This document shows positions 25,295 through 34,547 of a stretch of 64,000 nt of DNA, in pieces. The position numbers and the translations under genes were made by a program. Source of the stretch: an uncultured Eubacteriales bacterium (GTDB lineage Bacteria > Bacillota > Clostridia > Christensenellales > Borkfalkiaceae). The notes beneath the pieces were generated by a model that had not been told where the DNA came from, made no database searches, and saw nothing but the letters and a program-made list of their open reading frames with translations. The stretch spans positions 6,350-70,349 of the forward strand of contig CAJLRM010000010.1 in NCBI GenBank assembly GCA_905209085.1. The letters are read 5' to 3'. Numbering within the stretch: position 1 is the first letter of the stretch; the number at the start of each line of letters is the position of its first letter.

Positions 25295-25355
25295 TTGGAA
25301 ATCGTGTGTAGGTCTGAAGCCTACCGGAGGTTCAAATCCTCTTCTCTGCGCCATA
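25295..25355 (+). repeat. attR-like copy of the tRNA-Ser 3' part
   Basis: 61 bp identical to 23077-23137. It lacks the tRNA 5' half and so cannot be a functional tRNA. It defines a 2.2-kb segment between the two copies. Confidence 0.9.
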
Positions 25356-25363
25356 GAAATAAC

Positions 25364-25394
25364 GGGTTGCGGCGAATCTGCCGCGACCCTTTTG
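25364..25394. terminator. Bidirectional terminator after attR and the TIR gene
   Basis: GGGTTGCGGC, a 6-nt loop, GCCGCGACCC, then TTTTGTT. It is probably the original downstream flank of the tRNA gene and now also lies after the convergent TIR gene. Confidence 0.75.
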
Positions 25395-25400
25395 TTATCC

Positions 25401-26174
25401 TCATTTCTTTATTGGAACACCTCTAAAACTGTGTTTACCTTCTTGATGCATAACCCCTTTAAGAGATAAAGGTTGGGAGTCCTGCGTAGATACTTTGACT
25501 TTAAAAGAATACTCTGGGGTAATAGGCGTTGGTCCGCCCATAAAATAGCAATCCGAAATAAAACTATCAAACTTTACCGCTCTATTTAATCCTCCCGAAA
25601 ACTCATTTTCATCAAGAAGCTTAAAATGCAATTTTTCCATATCATTATTAAAAAAGAAAATAAACTTTGCAAGTGGTTCTAAATAATATTTGGCTTTTAT
25701 CTCAATAATCATTTCTTGTGGAGAAATATTATCTATTAGACAATACAAATTACTAAATGACGAATCGCTCTTCTTAAAAGTATTATTCCCCTCTATAACA
25801 TCTATCATTTGTCTTATGCCTACTTCTATGCCATAGGTAACAATATCAATATATAATGTTTGAGTCAATATGGGAGGAACTACACAATTTTCAATTCTAA
25901 CTGGTATAAATTTGACATCTTCTCTCATGGATTTTAATAAAGCGTTCTGCCATTCTAATGCAACCATTTTACTCTCTACACTCTTTTTTGATACAAAATA
26001 AAAAAAGAATTTACACTTGTTTAATCCCTTATTCATCTCATCAATAATCCCGTCGCCAGGTTGAATAGACCATTCATCATAAAATATCTTTTCTTTTCCA
26101 TAAATTTCAGAAAGCCTCGACGCTATAACTTGAACCAATTCCTGCTCACCATGAGAATAACTAATAAAAATCAT
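25401..26174 (-). CDS. TIR-domain protein, putative defence effector
   Basis: 257 aa, much more AT-rich than the chromosome. Residues 1-135 form a TIR domain: MIFISYSHGEQELV, IFYDEWSIQPGDGI, FFFYFVSKKSVESKMVALEW and FIPVRIE. Glu74 in ALEWQNAL is in the position of the catalytic Glu of NAD+-cleaving TIR proteins. The C-terminal 120 residues are beta-rich (YSFKVKVSTQDSQPLSLKG) and match nothing I know; they may sense a trigger. It has its own promoter and a TGAGGAAA site and stands alone beside the attR copy, as a typical island-borne defence cargo gene. NADase activity is inferred. Confidence 0.82.
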   Translation of the reverse strand: MIFISYSHGEQELVQVIASRLSEIYGKEKIFYDEWSIQPGDGIIDEMNKGLNKCKFFFYFVSKKSVESKMVALEWQNALLKSMREDVKFIPVRIENCVVPPILTQTLYIDIVTYGIEVGIRQMIDVIEGNNTFKKSDSSFSNLYCLIDNISPQEMIIEIKAKYYLEPLAKFIFFFNNDMEKLHFKLLDENEFSGGLNRAVKFDSFISDCYFMGGPTPITPEYSFKVKVSTQDSQPLSLKGVMHQEGKHSFRGVPIKK

Positions 26175-26208
26175 ATATATTTTTCCTCAAATTGTATTTA
26201 TTATTTTT

Positions 26209-26236
26209 ATTATATCATACTTAATATTTTTTTCAA
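26209..26236 (-). promoter_or_regulatory. Promoter of the TIR gene
   Basis: On the minus strand TTGAAA (26231-26236), 16 nt, TATAAT (26209-26214), with TATGA upstream of the -10. Confidence 0.65.
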
Positions 26237-26251
26237 TAGCTTTGTCCCATT

Positions 26252-26368
26252 TTAAATCCGAAAATCGGGAAAGAGTTTGTATTTTGCCGCTTCTTTTCTC
26301 TTAAATTCGTCCATGACGTGCGTATAGACATTTAACGTCATGTCGGCGGTCGCATGGTCCATAAACCA
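26252..26368 (-). pseudogene. Tyrosine recombinase C-terminal remnant
   Basis: The minus strand encodes WFMDHATADMTLNVYTHVMD, EFKRKEAAKYKLFPDFRI, then TAA. HATADMTLNVYTHV is the end of the catalytic domain of phage and ICE integrases, including the active-site Tyr in NVYTHV. An in-frame stop precedes it and the rest of the gene is gone. It marks the right boundary of the degraded island. Confidence 0.8.
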
Positions 26369-26464
26369 TTAAATACCCTTACGTTCCCGCCTCTTAAACC
26401 GCCTTTCCTGTTTTGTCCGTTGAAGAAACGCTTTTCTATCCTTTACTTTTTGCCTTGAAAGCTA

Positions 26465-26500
26465 AAGAGAACCGAACTTCAAAAGTCCGATTCTCTTTTT
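26465..26500 (-). terminator. Terminator of the hydrogenase operon
   Basis: AAGAGAACCGAAC / GTCCGATTCTCTT imperfect stem (most pairs formed) with T runs on both sides, 14 nt beyond the hydA stop. Confidence 0.65.
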
Positions 26501-26513
26501 TATCGTATGGGAA

Positions 26514-28253
26514 TTATTCTTTCGGTTCGTCCGGCATCAGCCATGCCTTATGGTCGGTGTGCAGAAGTTCGTGCGCACGGTGCGACATCGGCTTTTGCAG
26601 ATAGTTTTCGTAACATTTGACGACGGAAGGATTTTCGTGCGAGAATCTCAAAGCGCTCTCTTTATCCAATTTACGCAAATTGTCGCCGCGTTCCGCCGCC
26701 AACTCCGCGCCCTCGTGGATAGGCTGCCCGCCGCCGCCCGCACAACCGCCCGGACAAGCCATGATCTCGACGAAATCGTATTTCGCTTCGCCGCGTTCTA
26801 TCGCATCCATCAGTTTGCGGGTATTGCCCAAGCCGTGCGCCACCGCGACGGAAATTTCCGTGCCCGCCACGTCGAATTTAGCTTCCTTCCAGCCGTCCAT
26901 GCCGCGCACGGCATAGAAAGCGTCGGGATCGGGATTCTTGCCCGTCACGAGGAAATACGCGCTGCGCAGCGCCGCTTCCATAACGCCGCCCGTCGTGCCG
27001 AAAATGACCGCCGCACCCGTACCTACGCCGAGCGGAGTATCGAATTCCTCCTCCTTCAAATCCTGCGGGATGATATGTTCCGCGCGGATAAGCCTGTCTA
27101 CCTCGCGGGTGGTGAGCACTACGTCCACATCCTGTCCCGCGCCCGCGTCGTTCATATTTGGAAGCGCGCACTCGTGCTTCTTGGCAAGGCAGGGCATCAC
27201 CGAGATACAGAAGATTTTATTCGGATCCACACCCAAAAGGTCGGCATAGTAGCTCTTGGCGATCGCACCGAACATCTGCTGCGGGGATTTCGCCGTCGAG
27301 AGGCGGGAAACGTACCCGGGATACTGCGATTTGATAAACCGCACCCAGCCCGGACAGCAGGACGTAAACATAGGCTTGCCCGATTTCTTGATTTCGGGCA
27401 GGCGCTTCAAGAACTCGCTGCCTTCCTCCATAATGGTGAGATCGGCGGAAAAGTTAGTGTCGAAAACGTAGTTGACGCCCATGCGGCGGAGCGCCGAAAC
27501 CAGGCGTTTGGTGGTGGCGAACTCGCGGGGAAGCCCGAACGTTTCCCCCCATGCGGCGCGCACGGCGGGCGCGATCTGCACCACCGTGATCTTTTCGGGA
27601 TCCGCGAGGGCATCCAGAACTCTGTCCGTATCGTCCCTTTCCCTCAGCGCGCCCGTGGGACAATGGGTGATGCACTGTCCGCAAAGGGCGCAGTCCGTTT
27701 CTTTAATCCTGCGGCCGCGGGAAACGTCCACCGTCGTGCGGGAGCCCGTGTTGGTGACGTCCCAAACGTGCATATCCTGTATCTTATCGCATACCTGGAT
27801 ACACCTCATGCACTTGATGCACTTATTCGCGTCGCGCACGAGCGGGAAGTCCTTAGGCCAGTTTGCCTTGACGAATTCCTTTTCGAAGCGCTGATCGATA
27901 ATATCCAGATCGTTGGCGAGATTTTGCAGAGAACAATTGCGGCTTCTCACGCAGGTGGCGCAGTGCGCGTCGTGCTGGGAGAGGATAAGCTCTACGTTGA
28001 TTTTGCGGGTGTTGCGGACTTTGGGACTGTTGGTGTAGATCTCCATTCCCTCTTTCACTTCGTTATTGCAGGCGGGAATGAGTTTCTCCTTGCCCTTGAT
28101 CTCCACCACGCAGACGCGGCAGGCGCCGATCTCGTTGATATCTTTCAAAAAGCAAAGGGTGGGAATAGATACGCCCGCGGCGGCGGCGGCGTTTAAAATC
28201 GTCGTGCCTTCCTCGACGGAAACGGGAATATTATTGATTTTCAGATTTACCAT
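26514..28253 (-). CDS. hydA: [FeFe]-hydrogenase catalytic subunit
   Basis: 579 aa. The N-terminal 2Fe-2S ferredoxin domain (C34, C45.., CVVEIKGKEKLIPAC) is followed by the His-Cys3 motif HDAHCATCVRSRNC and two 4Fe-4S clusters (CIKCMRCIQVC, CALCGQCITHC). The H-cluster domain carries L1 TSCCPGW, L2 MPCLAKKHE and L3 MACPGGCAGGGGQP, all intact. It makes or consumes H2 with electrons from its partner. Its start overlaps the stop of the upstream flavoprotein gene by 7 nt, indicating coupled synthesis. Maturases HydEFG are not in this window. Confidence 0.96.
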   Translation of the reverse strand: MVNLKINNIPVSVEEGTTILNAAAAAGVSIPTLCFLKDINEIGACRVCVVEIKGKEKLIPACNNEVKEGMEIYTNSPKVRNTRKINVELILSQHDAHCATCVRSRNCSLQNLANDLDIIDQRFEKEFVKANWPKDFPLVRDANKCIKCMRCIQVCDKIQDMHVWDVTNTGSRTTVDVSRGRRIKETDCALCGQCITHCPTGALRERDDTDRVLDALADPEKITVVQIAPAVRAAWGETFGLPREFATTKRLVSALRRMGVNYVFDTNFSADLTIMEEGSEFLKRLPEIKKSGKPMFTSCCPGWVRFIKSQYPGYVSRLSTAKSPQQMFGAIAKSYYADLLGVDPNKIFCISVMPCLAKKHECALPNMNDAGAGQDVDVVLTTREVDRLIRAEHIIPQDLKEEEFDTPLGVGTGAAVIFGTTGGVMEAALRSAYFLVTGKNPDPDAFYAVRGMDGWKEAKFDVAGTEISVAVAHGLGNTRKLMDAIERGEAKYDFVEIMACPGGCAGGGGQPIHEGAELAAERGDNLRKLDKESALRFSHENPSVVKCYENYLQKPMSHRAHELLHTDHKAWLMPDEPKE

Positions 28254-30079
28254 TTTTCGACTCTGCCTCCTTTAAAGATACCGTAACCGAAATGATCGCA
28301 GCGAAGGCAGCGGCGCGCTTCCTGCAACGCCTCCTCTTCGCTCATGCCGCATTCCATCAATTTGAAATCGTTTTTGCGCTCGGACGCGTTCCGCTCCGTC
28401 ATATTCACGCGGCCGCAGGGACAGCGGTCGTCCAGACGAATGGGCGGGATCTCCACGTCCACTTTGAGTTCGTGGCGGAAGCCGAGATATTCGTCGATAT
28501 TCGCCGCCGCGACCTTTCCCGCCGCAATGGCGCGGATGACCGTCGCGGGCCCCGTGACGCAGTCTCCGCCCGCAAATACGCCCGGAATGTCCTTGATGCC
28601 GCTCCAATTGAGCGCGTCGATGACTCCGCGCTTGACGGGAATGCCGTGTTTTTCGAAATTGCGGGACTCGATACCCTGCCCGATGGCGACGAGCACCCTG
28701 TCGCAGGCGAGCCGCTCTTCCGCTTTTTCCGAATTGCAGGGCTTGGGCCTGCCTCTATCGTAAGCGCCGATGATCTGGGGCTTGACCCACAGCGCGGCGA
28801 CCTTGCCCTGCGCGTCCTTTTCGATGCGCAGAGGGGACTGCAATTCCAAAACTTCGCAGCCTTCCTGAATGGCGCCCTCCACTTCTTCGCGCATGGCGGT
28901 CATATCCACCTGACGGCGGCGGTAGACGATGCGGACGCGCTTTGCGCCCAAACGGATGGAAGAGCGCGCCACGTCCATGGCCACGTTGCCGCCGCCGATG
29001 ACGATGATGTCTTTGCCTTTGAAGTCGGGCATTTCGTCGTCGCCGATGCCGCGCAGCATCTCCACCGCGGACAAAACGCCTTTTGCGTCCTCGCCCTCGA
29101 TGCCGATCTTCTTATCCGTCTGCGCGCCGATCGCTATGTATACCGCGTCGTAATCCTTCTTTAAATCCAAAATGCTGGGATTTTCGCCCACGGGAGTTTC
29201 CGTCCTGACGTCGATCCCCACCGAGATCAATTCCGCGATCTCTTTGTCGAGAATCTCTCTCGGAAGGCGATAGCTGGGAATGCCGTAACGAAGCATTCCC
29301 CCAAGCTTCTTTTTCGCCTCGAACAACGTGACGGAATGTCCCATCAGCGCCAGATAATACGCCGCAGAGATGCCGCCGGGACCGCCGCCGATGACGGCGA
29401 CCTTCTTGCCTGTCGTGGGCAGGGGCGCGGGGACGGGCACGTCGCCCGCGTGCTCTACGGCAAAACGCTTTAAGCCGCGGATATTGATGGAAGCGTCCAT
29501 CATACTGCGGCGGCAGCGGACTTCGCAGGGATGTTCGCAGATGAGTCCGCAGACTGCGGGAAGCGGATTGTCCTTGCGGATGAGGCGCACCGCGTCCGCG
29601 TTGCGTCCCGCCTCCACCAGCGAGATATAGCCCGGAATGTCCACGCCCGCGGGACACTGCGCCACACAGGGGACGGGCTGATTGAGCGCGCATTTGCAGC
29701 GCCCGTGTTCGATATGCTCCACGAAATCGTCTCGGAAGCCCTCGATGCCTTTAAGCACCATTTTCGCCGCTTCGTAGCCGATGGCGCAATCCGCGGAAAA
29801 ATAGATGCTTTCCGCCGTCTTTTGGATGAGGTCGATGGTATCGAGCGAAGCGTTGCCGTCCAGAACGTCGTCCAAAAGCTTTTCCAGCGTTCCCAAGCCG
29901 ATGCGGCAGGGAACGCATTTCCCGCAGGACTGGGCGTGGCACATCTTCAAAAAAGACGCCGCCATGTCCACGGGGCAGAGTCCCGAGGGGCTGGCACTGA
30001 TGCGGCGTTCCACATCCTTGTACAACTCTTCCACGGTGGCTTGCGCCTTATTCTGCGTGATGATACTGAGTCTGCTCAT
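28247..30079 (-). CDS. NuoF-type iron-sulfur / GltD-type FAD fusion oxidoreductase
   Basis: 610 aa. Residues about 30-110 match the C-terminal iron-sulfur domain of NuoF (HAQSCGKCVPCRIGLGTLEKLLDD). Next comes the GltD-type 4Fe-4S region (CKCALNQPVPCVAQCPAG, ICEHPCEVRCRR), an FAD site VAVIGGGPGGISAAYYLA, an NAD(P) site IIVIGGGNVAMDVARSSI, and a C-terminal EARRCLRCDH cluster. It lacks NuoF's FMN/NADH domain. Fused to the hydA gene by overlap, it should shuttle electrons between NAD(P)H and the hydrogenase; HydDB-style classification would be group A2. The physiological direction is unknown. Confidence 0.88.
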   Translation of the reverse strand: MSRLSIITQNKAQATVEELYKDVERRISASPSGLCPVDMAASFLKMCHAQSCGKCVPCRIGLGTLEKLLDDVLDGNASLDTIDLIQKTAESIYFSADCAIGYEAAKMVLKGIEGFRDDFVEHIEHGRCKCALNQPVPCVAQCPAGVDIPGYISLVEAGRNADAVRLIRKDNPLPAVCGLICEHPCEVRCRRSMMDASINIRGLKRFAVEHAGDVPVPAPLPTTGKKVAVIGGGPGGISAAYYLALMGHSVTLFEAKKKLGGMLRYGIPSYRLPREILDKEIAELISVGIDVRTETPVGENPSILDLKKDYDAVYIAIGAQTDKKIGIEGEDAKGVLSAVEMLRGIGDDEMPDFKGKDIIVIGGGNVAMDVARSSIRLGAKRVRIVYRRRQVDMTAMREEVEGAIQEGCEVLELQSPLRIEKDAQGKVAALWVKPQIIGAYDRGRPKPCNSEKAEERLACDRVLVAIGQGIESRNFEKHGIPVKRGVIDALNWSGIKDIPGVFAGGDCVTGPATVIRAIAAGKVAAANIDEYLGFRHELKVDVEIPPIRLDDRCPCGRVNMTERNASERKNDFKLMECGMSEEEALQEARRCLRCDHFGYGIFKGGRVEKW

Positions 30080-30484
30080 AGTTCCTCCCGTGATTCAACG
30101 ATTGAAAAAAATTTCCTCTTTCGTTTTTCTAATCGTTATAATTTTTACCGATAGTAATTATTTTATCATAAGGACGCCCGGAAGTCAAATAAAAATGAAT
30201 GTTTACAACAAAGACCGAACGTATTTTTACATCTTTCGACAAAGGGGCGGCTCTATTTTTTCGTCCTTTTTCAGCGCCTTCTTCCTCCTCCCGCCCCCTT
30301 CTTTTTTCTATGGTTCTTTCCCCTTTCCGAATCGGCGGAAAAAGCGGAAACGACAAGCGTTCACACGGGGAGAAAACAGGCGAGCCAAAAAAGCGGCGCA
30401 GACGCCAAAATCCGTTTTTTACGGCGCGCAGCGGCGCAGCCGTTTTTTTCCGCTTTTCCCCCGACGTCGAAAGAAGTCTAAGCC
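30080..30484. other. Intergenic region, hydrogenase operon leader
   Basis: About 400 nt between divergent genes. The AT-rich part 30105-30180 probably holds the hydrogenase promoter, but I see no clean -35/-10 pair. The part 30240-30440 is a pyrimidine-rich stretch with no gene I can support. Confidence 0.4.
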
Positions 30485-30513
30485 TTGACTTTGCGCTTTT
30501 CTTATGCTATACT
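30485..30513 (+). promoter_or_regulatory. SigA promoter for the DUF4303-like gene
   Basis: TTGACT (30485-30490), 17 nt, TATACT (30508-30513), 31 nt before the ATG. Confidence 0.8.
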
Positions 30514-30544
30514 TACTTCAAGACAACGGCAGGGAGGAAAAATC

Positions 30545-31120
30545 ATGACGGATCTTACGGAAATTTTATACGAGGGAATCAAAAAGACGATTGAGAATTG
30601 GACGGAAGCAGGTATTTATGCGATCTCTTTTTTTGTTTACGACGAGTGCGACGATCCGAACAAGCCGACCGTAACGGTGGGCTATAACACGGAAGCGTGT
30701 TTCCAGGACTCCGTGGAGGACGCGTCGGACGAGGGAGAAGCGAGATGGAACTATGCCTTCTGGCTGCAAAACAGGGAATTTGTGTTCGGCAGAGGAAAAA
30801 CGGCGGCGGTCGTTTCCAAATGGCGAAAAGAGAACGGATATAAATGCGAGGAAGAGGACGAAGACGGCGAGGAGGAATACGATGAAAACGGCTACTATAT
30901 CGGCAAGCCGCCCCTCGTCACGGAAAAATTTATAGAGGTCCTCATAGAAACGGCGCGACGGCTGCACGAAAGCGGCGTTATCCGCGCGCATTTCGGCAAA
31001 GAGATCCCCATTCTCATTCACGAACTGGAATACTATGACGCCATCGCCGAAGAAACGCGGCGCGCGAATCCCGAAGGCGTTGCGGACGATTTTATTCAAT
31101 GGGTCCAAAACGGGCAATAA
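30545..31120 (+). CDS. DUF4303-like cytoplasmic protein
   Basis: 191 aa. The N-terminal half (GIYAISFFVYDECDDPN, TVGYNTEACF, ARWNYAFWLQNREFVFG) resembles the DUF4303 pattern of a short beta-rich domain with an NTE and an RW..W block. DUF4303 proteins are often linked to polymorphic-toxin immunity clusters, but no toxin is adjacent. An acidic low-complexity stretch (EEEDEDGEEEYDENG) sits at about residue 100. GGGAGG precedes the ATG; a strong terminator follows. The function is unknown. Confidence 0.7.
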   Translation: MTDLTEILYEGIKKTIENWTEAGIYAISFFVYDECDDPNKPTVTVGYNTEACFQDSVEDASDEGEARWNYAFWLQNREFVFGRGKTAAVVSKWRKENGYKCEEEDEDGEEEYDENGYYIGKPPLVTEKFIEVLIETARRLHESGVIRAHFGKEIPILIHELEYYDAIAEETRRANPEGVADDFIQWVQNGQ

Positions 31121-31134
31121 AACCAAAAACGTAA

Positions 31135-31172
31135 GGGGCGATTCTTTTTTAAGAACCGCCCCCTTTTTCTAT
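31135..31172. terminator. Terminator between convergent genes
   Basis: GGGGCGATTCTT / AAGAACCGCCCC stem followed by CTTTTTCT on the plus strand. It also serves as the end region for the minus-strand SGNH gene. Confidence 0.85.
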
Positions 31173-31208
31173 TCTTTTACTCTCACACTTCTCTTATTCC
31201 CGCACTTT

Positions 31209-34200
31209 TTACTCTGCCCTAAGCCTCTTTACGTCCGCCGTTTCCCCCGCAGAAGGCAGGGAGTCCCCCGAAGACGGCTCCTTCGAAGCCTCCGCGTCGG
31301 GAACGGCGTAATAGCCGATGTTAAGGGTCGCGGGCGCGGCGCAGTTATTGGAAAGTCCGAAGCTGCCGCTTTCGAGGAGAGGCAGCGTGCCGCCCGCCGT
31401 CAGATCGACCGCGAGGCAACCCGCCCCCGCGGGATTCGCCGCGTATTCGTCCGCCCACCAAATTTTGAGAACGCCGCCCTCTATCGACAAACGAAGAGTC
31501 GTTCCTTCGGCGGTTTTTCCCAGATCCGAACAGACGATGCCGCCCAGATAGACGAAAGTTCCCGCGCTGTGGTTGGAAGCAAACCAATTGGAATAACGGA
31601 ACACCTGCACGAAATTATTTGCCGTCTGGATATTTACGAGGTAAGCGTCCAGACCCGTATTCTCGGTCTGCGTGGCGCGCAGCAGAACGCCGCTTAAATC
31701 GATATTCGACTCCGAAGCCTTATTTACTTTAAATTCCAAGACGGCGTCGTTCATCGGCCGATCCAAGAGCCACCATTGATCGGCGGGCATAGAAATGCTG
31801 CCGTCGTCGTTTACCGTATACGGCGTTTCGGGAACGAACGAAGCGGAAGCCCCCGCGTTCAGGGCGGCCGTCAGATCTTTTTGCGTCCAGCCCGACGCCA
31901 GCGATTTTACCTTTTCGTCCGCCACCGTTTCGAGCGTCAGATCGAAGCCGACGTTTTCCGTCCACGTGATGCCGCCGACAAAGCCCGAAGGATACACTTC
32001 ATACGTGCCGTTATAGGTGAGATCGACGATAATCGCCGAGGAAAAACCGTATTTCTCGTAATCTTCCTGCGTCGTCAGATACAGGGTGCTGCCCGAAATG
32101 CCCGCGTGAAAGAGCGTTCCCGTCACGCTGCCGGGATATACCCAGCCGCCGATGTATTGCAGCGTGATCGCGCTGCCGTTGGTATTGTAACAATTTTGGA
32201 AATAATAGACTTGCAGATAGTTGAGGTCCGTCACGTAATTGATGAGATAGCCGTTGAGTCCCGTATTTCCCGAGAGAGAAGTTCTCAGAAATACCCCGCC
32301 GACCGCCACCGCGCCCGTGGGAGCGTCGAGGCGGAACGTCACCTCCGTATCCCGATACACGGCGGTGGCGTCGAGCGCATACCCGAATCCGCTCATCCTG
32401 ATGCCGCCCGACTCCGTCTTCGTCCAGCCCTCTGCGGAAAGCGAGAAGCGATCGGACGCGGACAGGAGATGCTCCGTCACATATCTGGCGTTGTTCTTTA
32501 TCTTTTTCAGCGCGTCCAGCTCTTCCGACAAATCCAGATTTTCTATCTGTAAGAGGGTGCCGCAAGCCTCTATCTTTTGCTTCGCGTCTTCGTACAACGC
32601 CCGCGCCTGTTTCCATTCCGCCGCCCGAAGCGCCGTTTCCGAGTAGGCATCCAGCCCGCGCAGAGCCGCCGCCCGCGCGGAAGCCAGCTTTTCGGCGTCT
32701 ATGGTGGGATCCTTTTCGGGCTGATTTTCCCCCGCCGCCGCGCTTCTGATCGATTCGGCAATCATGCCGTAAGCGGCTTTTGTCGGGTGCAGATCGTCCG
32801 TGAAATAGGACTTTTGCGAGCTGGTAGGATCCGTTTTGTCCGAGCAGAACAGATACTCCGTTTCCGCATAATAGATCCAATCGTAAGAGGCGGCGAGATT
32901 GCGGAAAAGCAGGTTTGTTCTGGCAATCTGTTCCGTATAAGCCTTTCTCGAAGGGCAGTGATTGACGGAAACGAGGACCACCTTAAAATCGGGCAGCTGT
33001 CTTTTGACTTCCGTCAGCATCCGTTCCGCGCTGTCCGCGATCTTTTCCGCCGCGACGCCGCCCGAAATGTCGTTGATGCCGATCATGTATATCCCGAGTT
33101 TGGGCGCATAGGACGTCACCTGATCGATCATATCCTCCCAATGGGAGGCCACCGAACCGCCGATGCCGATATTGTCGATGGAGGAATATTCGGGGAAATC
33201 CGTTTTATAATCCGTCCACATTTCCATATACGAATGCCCGAACAACAGCGTTTCCGCGCTGCGCGTCTGCGTGCCCGCGCTAATTTCGGGAGCCGAATAC
33301 AGCGTGCCCGCGCCGCCCGCTTTTATCCCTATCCGCGCGCCCGTCAAAGGCTCGGCGTCCGTATAGGAAGCGTAACAGATCCGCTCGGCGTCCGTAAAGT
33401 CGAAATAGCAGGAGATCTTTCCCTCCTCCCGCACGACGGTCAGGCGGTGACTGCCCGAAGGCGTATAGCCCGCGGACAAAACGCCGCGCTGCAACATGGT
33501 TTCCGTGCCGCCGCTCACCTTGGAAAGCACCGCGTACCGCGAGGTGCTCAAATAAAAGCGATAATAGCTGTCCGCCTCATCGTCCGCGCCGAAAATCACG
33601 CCGTTATCCGAGGAAGACGAAGGCATTATCGAGATCGTAAACGTCCCGTTTTCCAAACGCGCGGTATTGTGCAGAGCGAGAGTCGCCTCCTTCGTTTTCG
33701 CCATATCGCCGGCCGCCCTCACGAGGCTGCCCGAAATCGCCCGATACTCGGCTGCGGCCTCGGGGGTATACGCCTCCTCGGATTCACACAAAACATCGGA
33801 AAACTCCACCCCCGACGCGCCGGCACGCATCCCGTAGCCCTTGCCCCAAAGGGGATTCGCATCGGTGTAGGAGAGATACAATTCGCCGTCCACATAGCAG
33901 TAGATCGTCGTGTCGTCCCTCGTCACTTTCAAACGGTAGGTTCCCGAAGGATCGTAATTCGCCAGCGTTTTTACCCCGCAGACCGTCCAGCCGTTTGACA
34001 CCTTGCCGAGATATGCCGTCCCCGAAAGGCTGACGAAAAAGAAATAATAGGAAACGCCGTTTTCCCAGTATGTATTCGCGCCGCCGTCCGTTAAAGCGAA
34101 AACGATGCCGTTATCCGCGCGGGCGCCCGACAGTTTGACCGTCGCTTGAAGACTGCCGTAAACAAATTCCCCTTCCTTTTTCACCGCCAGCGCGTTTGCG

Positions 34201-34547
34201 GAAGAGGAGATAACGGACGCTTTCGTCGCTTCCCTGTACCCGCCGTTTACGATTTTATATCCGTCCAGCATTCCCTTTTCCTCCGAGGATGAATCGACAG
34301 AAGAATCCGAAGAAGAATCGGAGCTTTCGCTCGACGATTGTTCGGACGAACTTCCCGAGGAGTCGGACGTTTCCGAGGAAGCATTGCCGGAAGAGGATGG
34401 GGACGAGGAATCTTTTTCCGAAGCGCTTTCCGAAACAGCGGAAGAAGAATCGGAGCTTCCGTCCACAACCGTGCCGCAGGAAGCCGCAAACAGTGTGCAC
34501 GACATCCCGAGAGCCAGCAAAAACAACAAAATTTTACGCTTTTTCAT
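31209..34547 (-). CDS. Large SGNH-hydrolase lipoprotein with LamG-like modules
   Basis: 1112 aa. A lipoprotein signal with lipobox LFAASC (Cys24) is followed by a Ser/Glu/Asp-rich linker to about residue 92. Then come two concanavalin-like beta modules (each with NGIVFALTDGG- or NGVIFGADDEA-type cores), and an SGNH esterase domain with block I FGHSYMEMW (GHS in place of GDS), the Gly block IGIGGS, MIGINDISGG and the catalytic DDLHPTKAAYG. A helical segment and two more sugar-binding-like modules (RTSLSGNTGLNGYLINY and RATQTENTGLDAYLVN) follow. It is likely a surface-anchored carbohydrate deacetylase or esterase. A divergent AraC regulator suggests substrate control. Confidence 0.85.
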   Translation of the reverse strand: MKKRKILLFLLALGMSCTLFAASCGTVVDGSSDSSSAVSESASEKDSSSPSSSGNASSETSDSSGSSSEQSSSESSDSSSDSSVDSSSEEKGMLDGYKIVNGGYREATKASVISSSANALAVKKEGEFVYGSLQATVKLSGARADNGIVFALTDGGANTYWENGVSYYFFFVSLSGTAYLGKVSNGWTVCGVKTLANYDPSGTYRLKVTRDDTTIYCYVDGELYLSYTDANPLWGKGYGMRAGASGVEFSDVLCESEEAYTPEAAAEYRAISGSLVRAAGDMAKTKEATLALHNTARLENGTFTISIMPSSSSDNGVIFGADDEADSYYRFYLSTSRYAVLSKVSGGTETMLQRGVLSAGYTPSGSHRLTVVREEGKISCYFDFTDAERICYASYTDAEPLTGARIGIKAGGAGTLYSAPEISAGTQTRSAETLLFGHSYMEMWTDYKTDFPEYSSIDNIGIGGSVASHWEDMIDQVTSYAPKLGIYMIGINDISGGVAAEKIADSAERMLTEVKRQLPDFKVVLVSVNHCPSRKAYTEQIARTNLLFRNLAASYDWIYYAETEYLFCSDKTDPTSSQKSYFTDDLHPTKAAYGMIAESIRSAAAGENQPEKDPTIDAEKLASARAAALRGLDAYSETALRAAEWKQARALYEDAKQKIEACGTLLQIENLDLSEELDALKKIKNNARYVTEHLLSASDRFSLSAEGWTKTESGGIRMSGFGYALDATAVYRDTEVTFRLDAPTGAVAVGGVFLRTSLSGNTGLNGYLINYVTDLNYLQVYYFQNCYNTNGSAITLQYIGGWVYPGSVTGTLFHAGISGSTLYLTTQEDYEKYGFSSAIIVDLTYNGTYEVYPSGFVGGITWTENVGFDLTLETVADEKVKSLASGWTQKDLTAALNAGASASFVPETPYTVNDDGSISMPADQWWLLDRPMNDAVLEFKVNKASESNIDLSGVLLRATQTENTGLDAYLVNIQTANNFVQVFRYSNWFASNHSAGTFVYLGGIVCSDLGKTAEGTTLRLSIEGGVLKIWWADEYAANPAGAGCLAVDLTAGGTLPLLESGSFGLSNNCAAPATLNIGYYAVPDAEASKEPSSGDSLPSAGETADVKRLRAE

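Noticed and set aside
25295..25355. Second tRNA-Ser gene
   Set aside because: Only the 3' part is present; the D arm and acceptor 5' strand are missing, so it is an att duplication.
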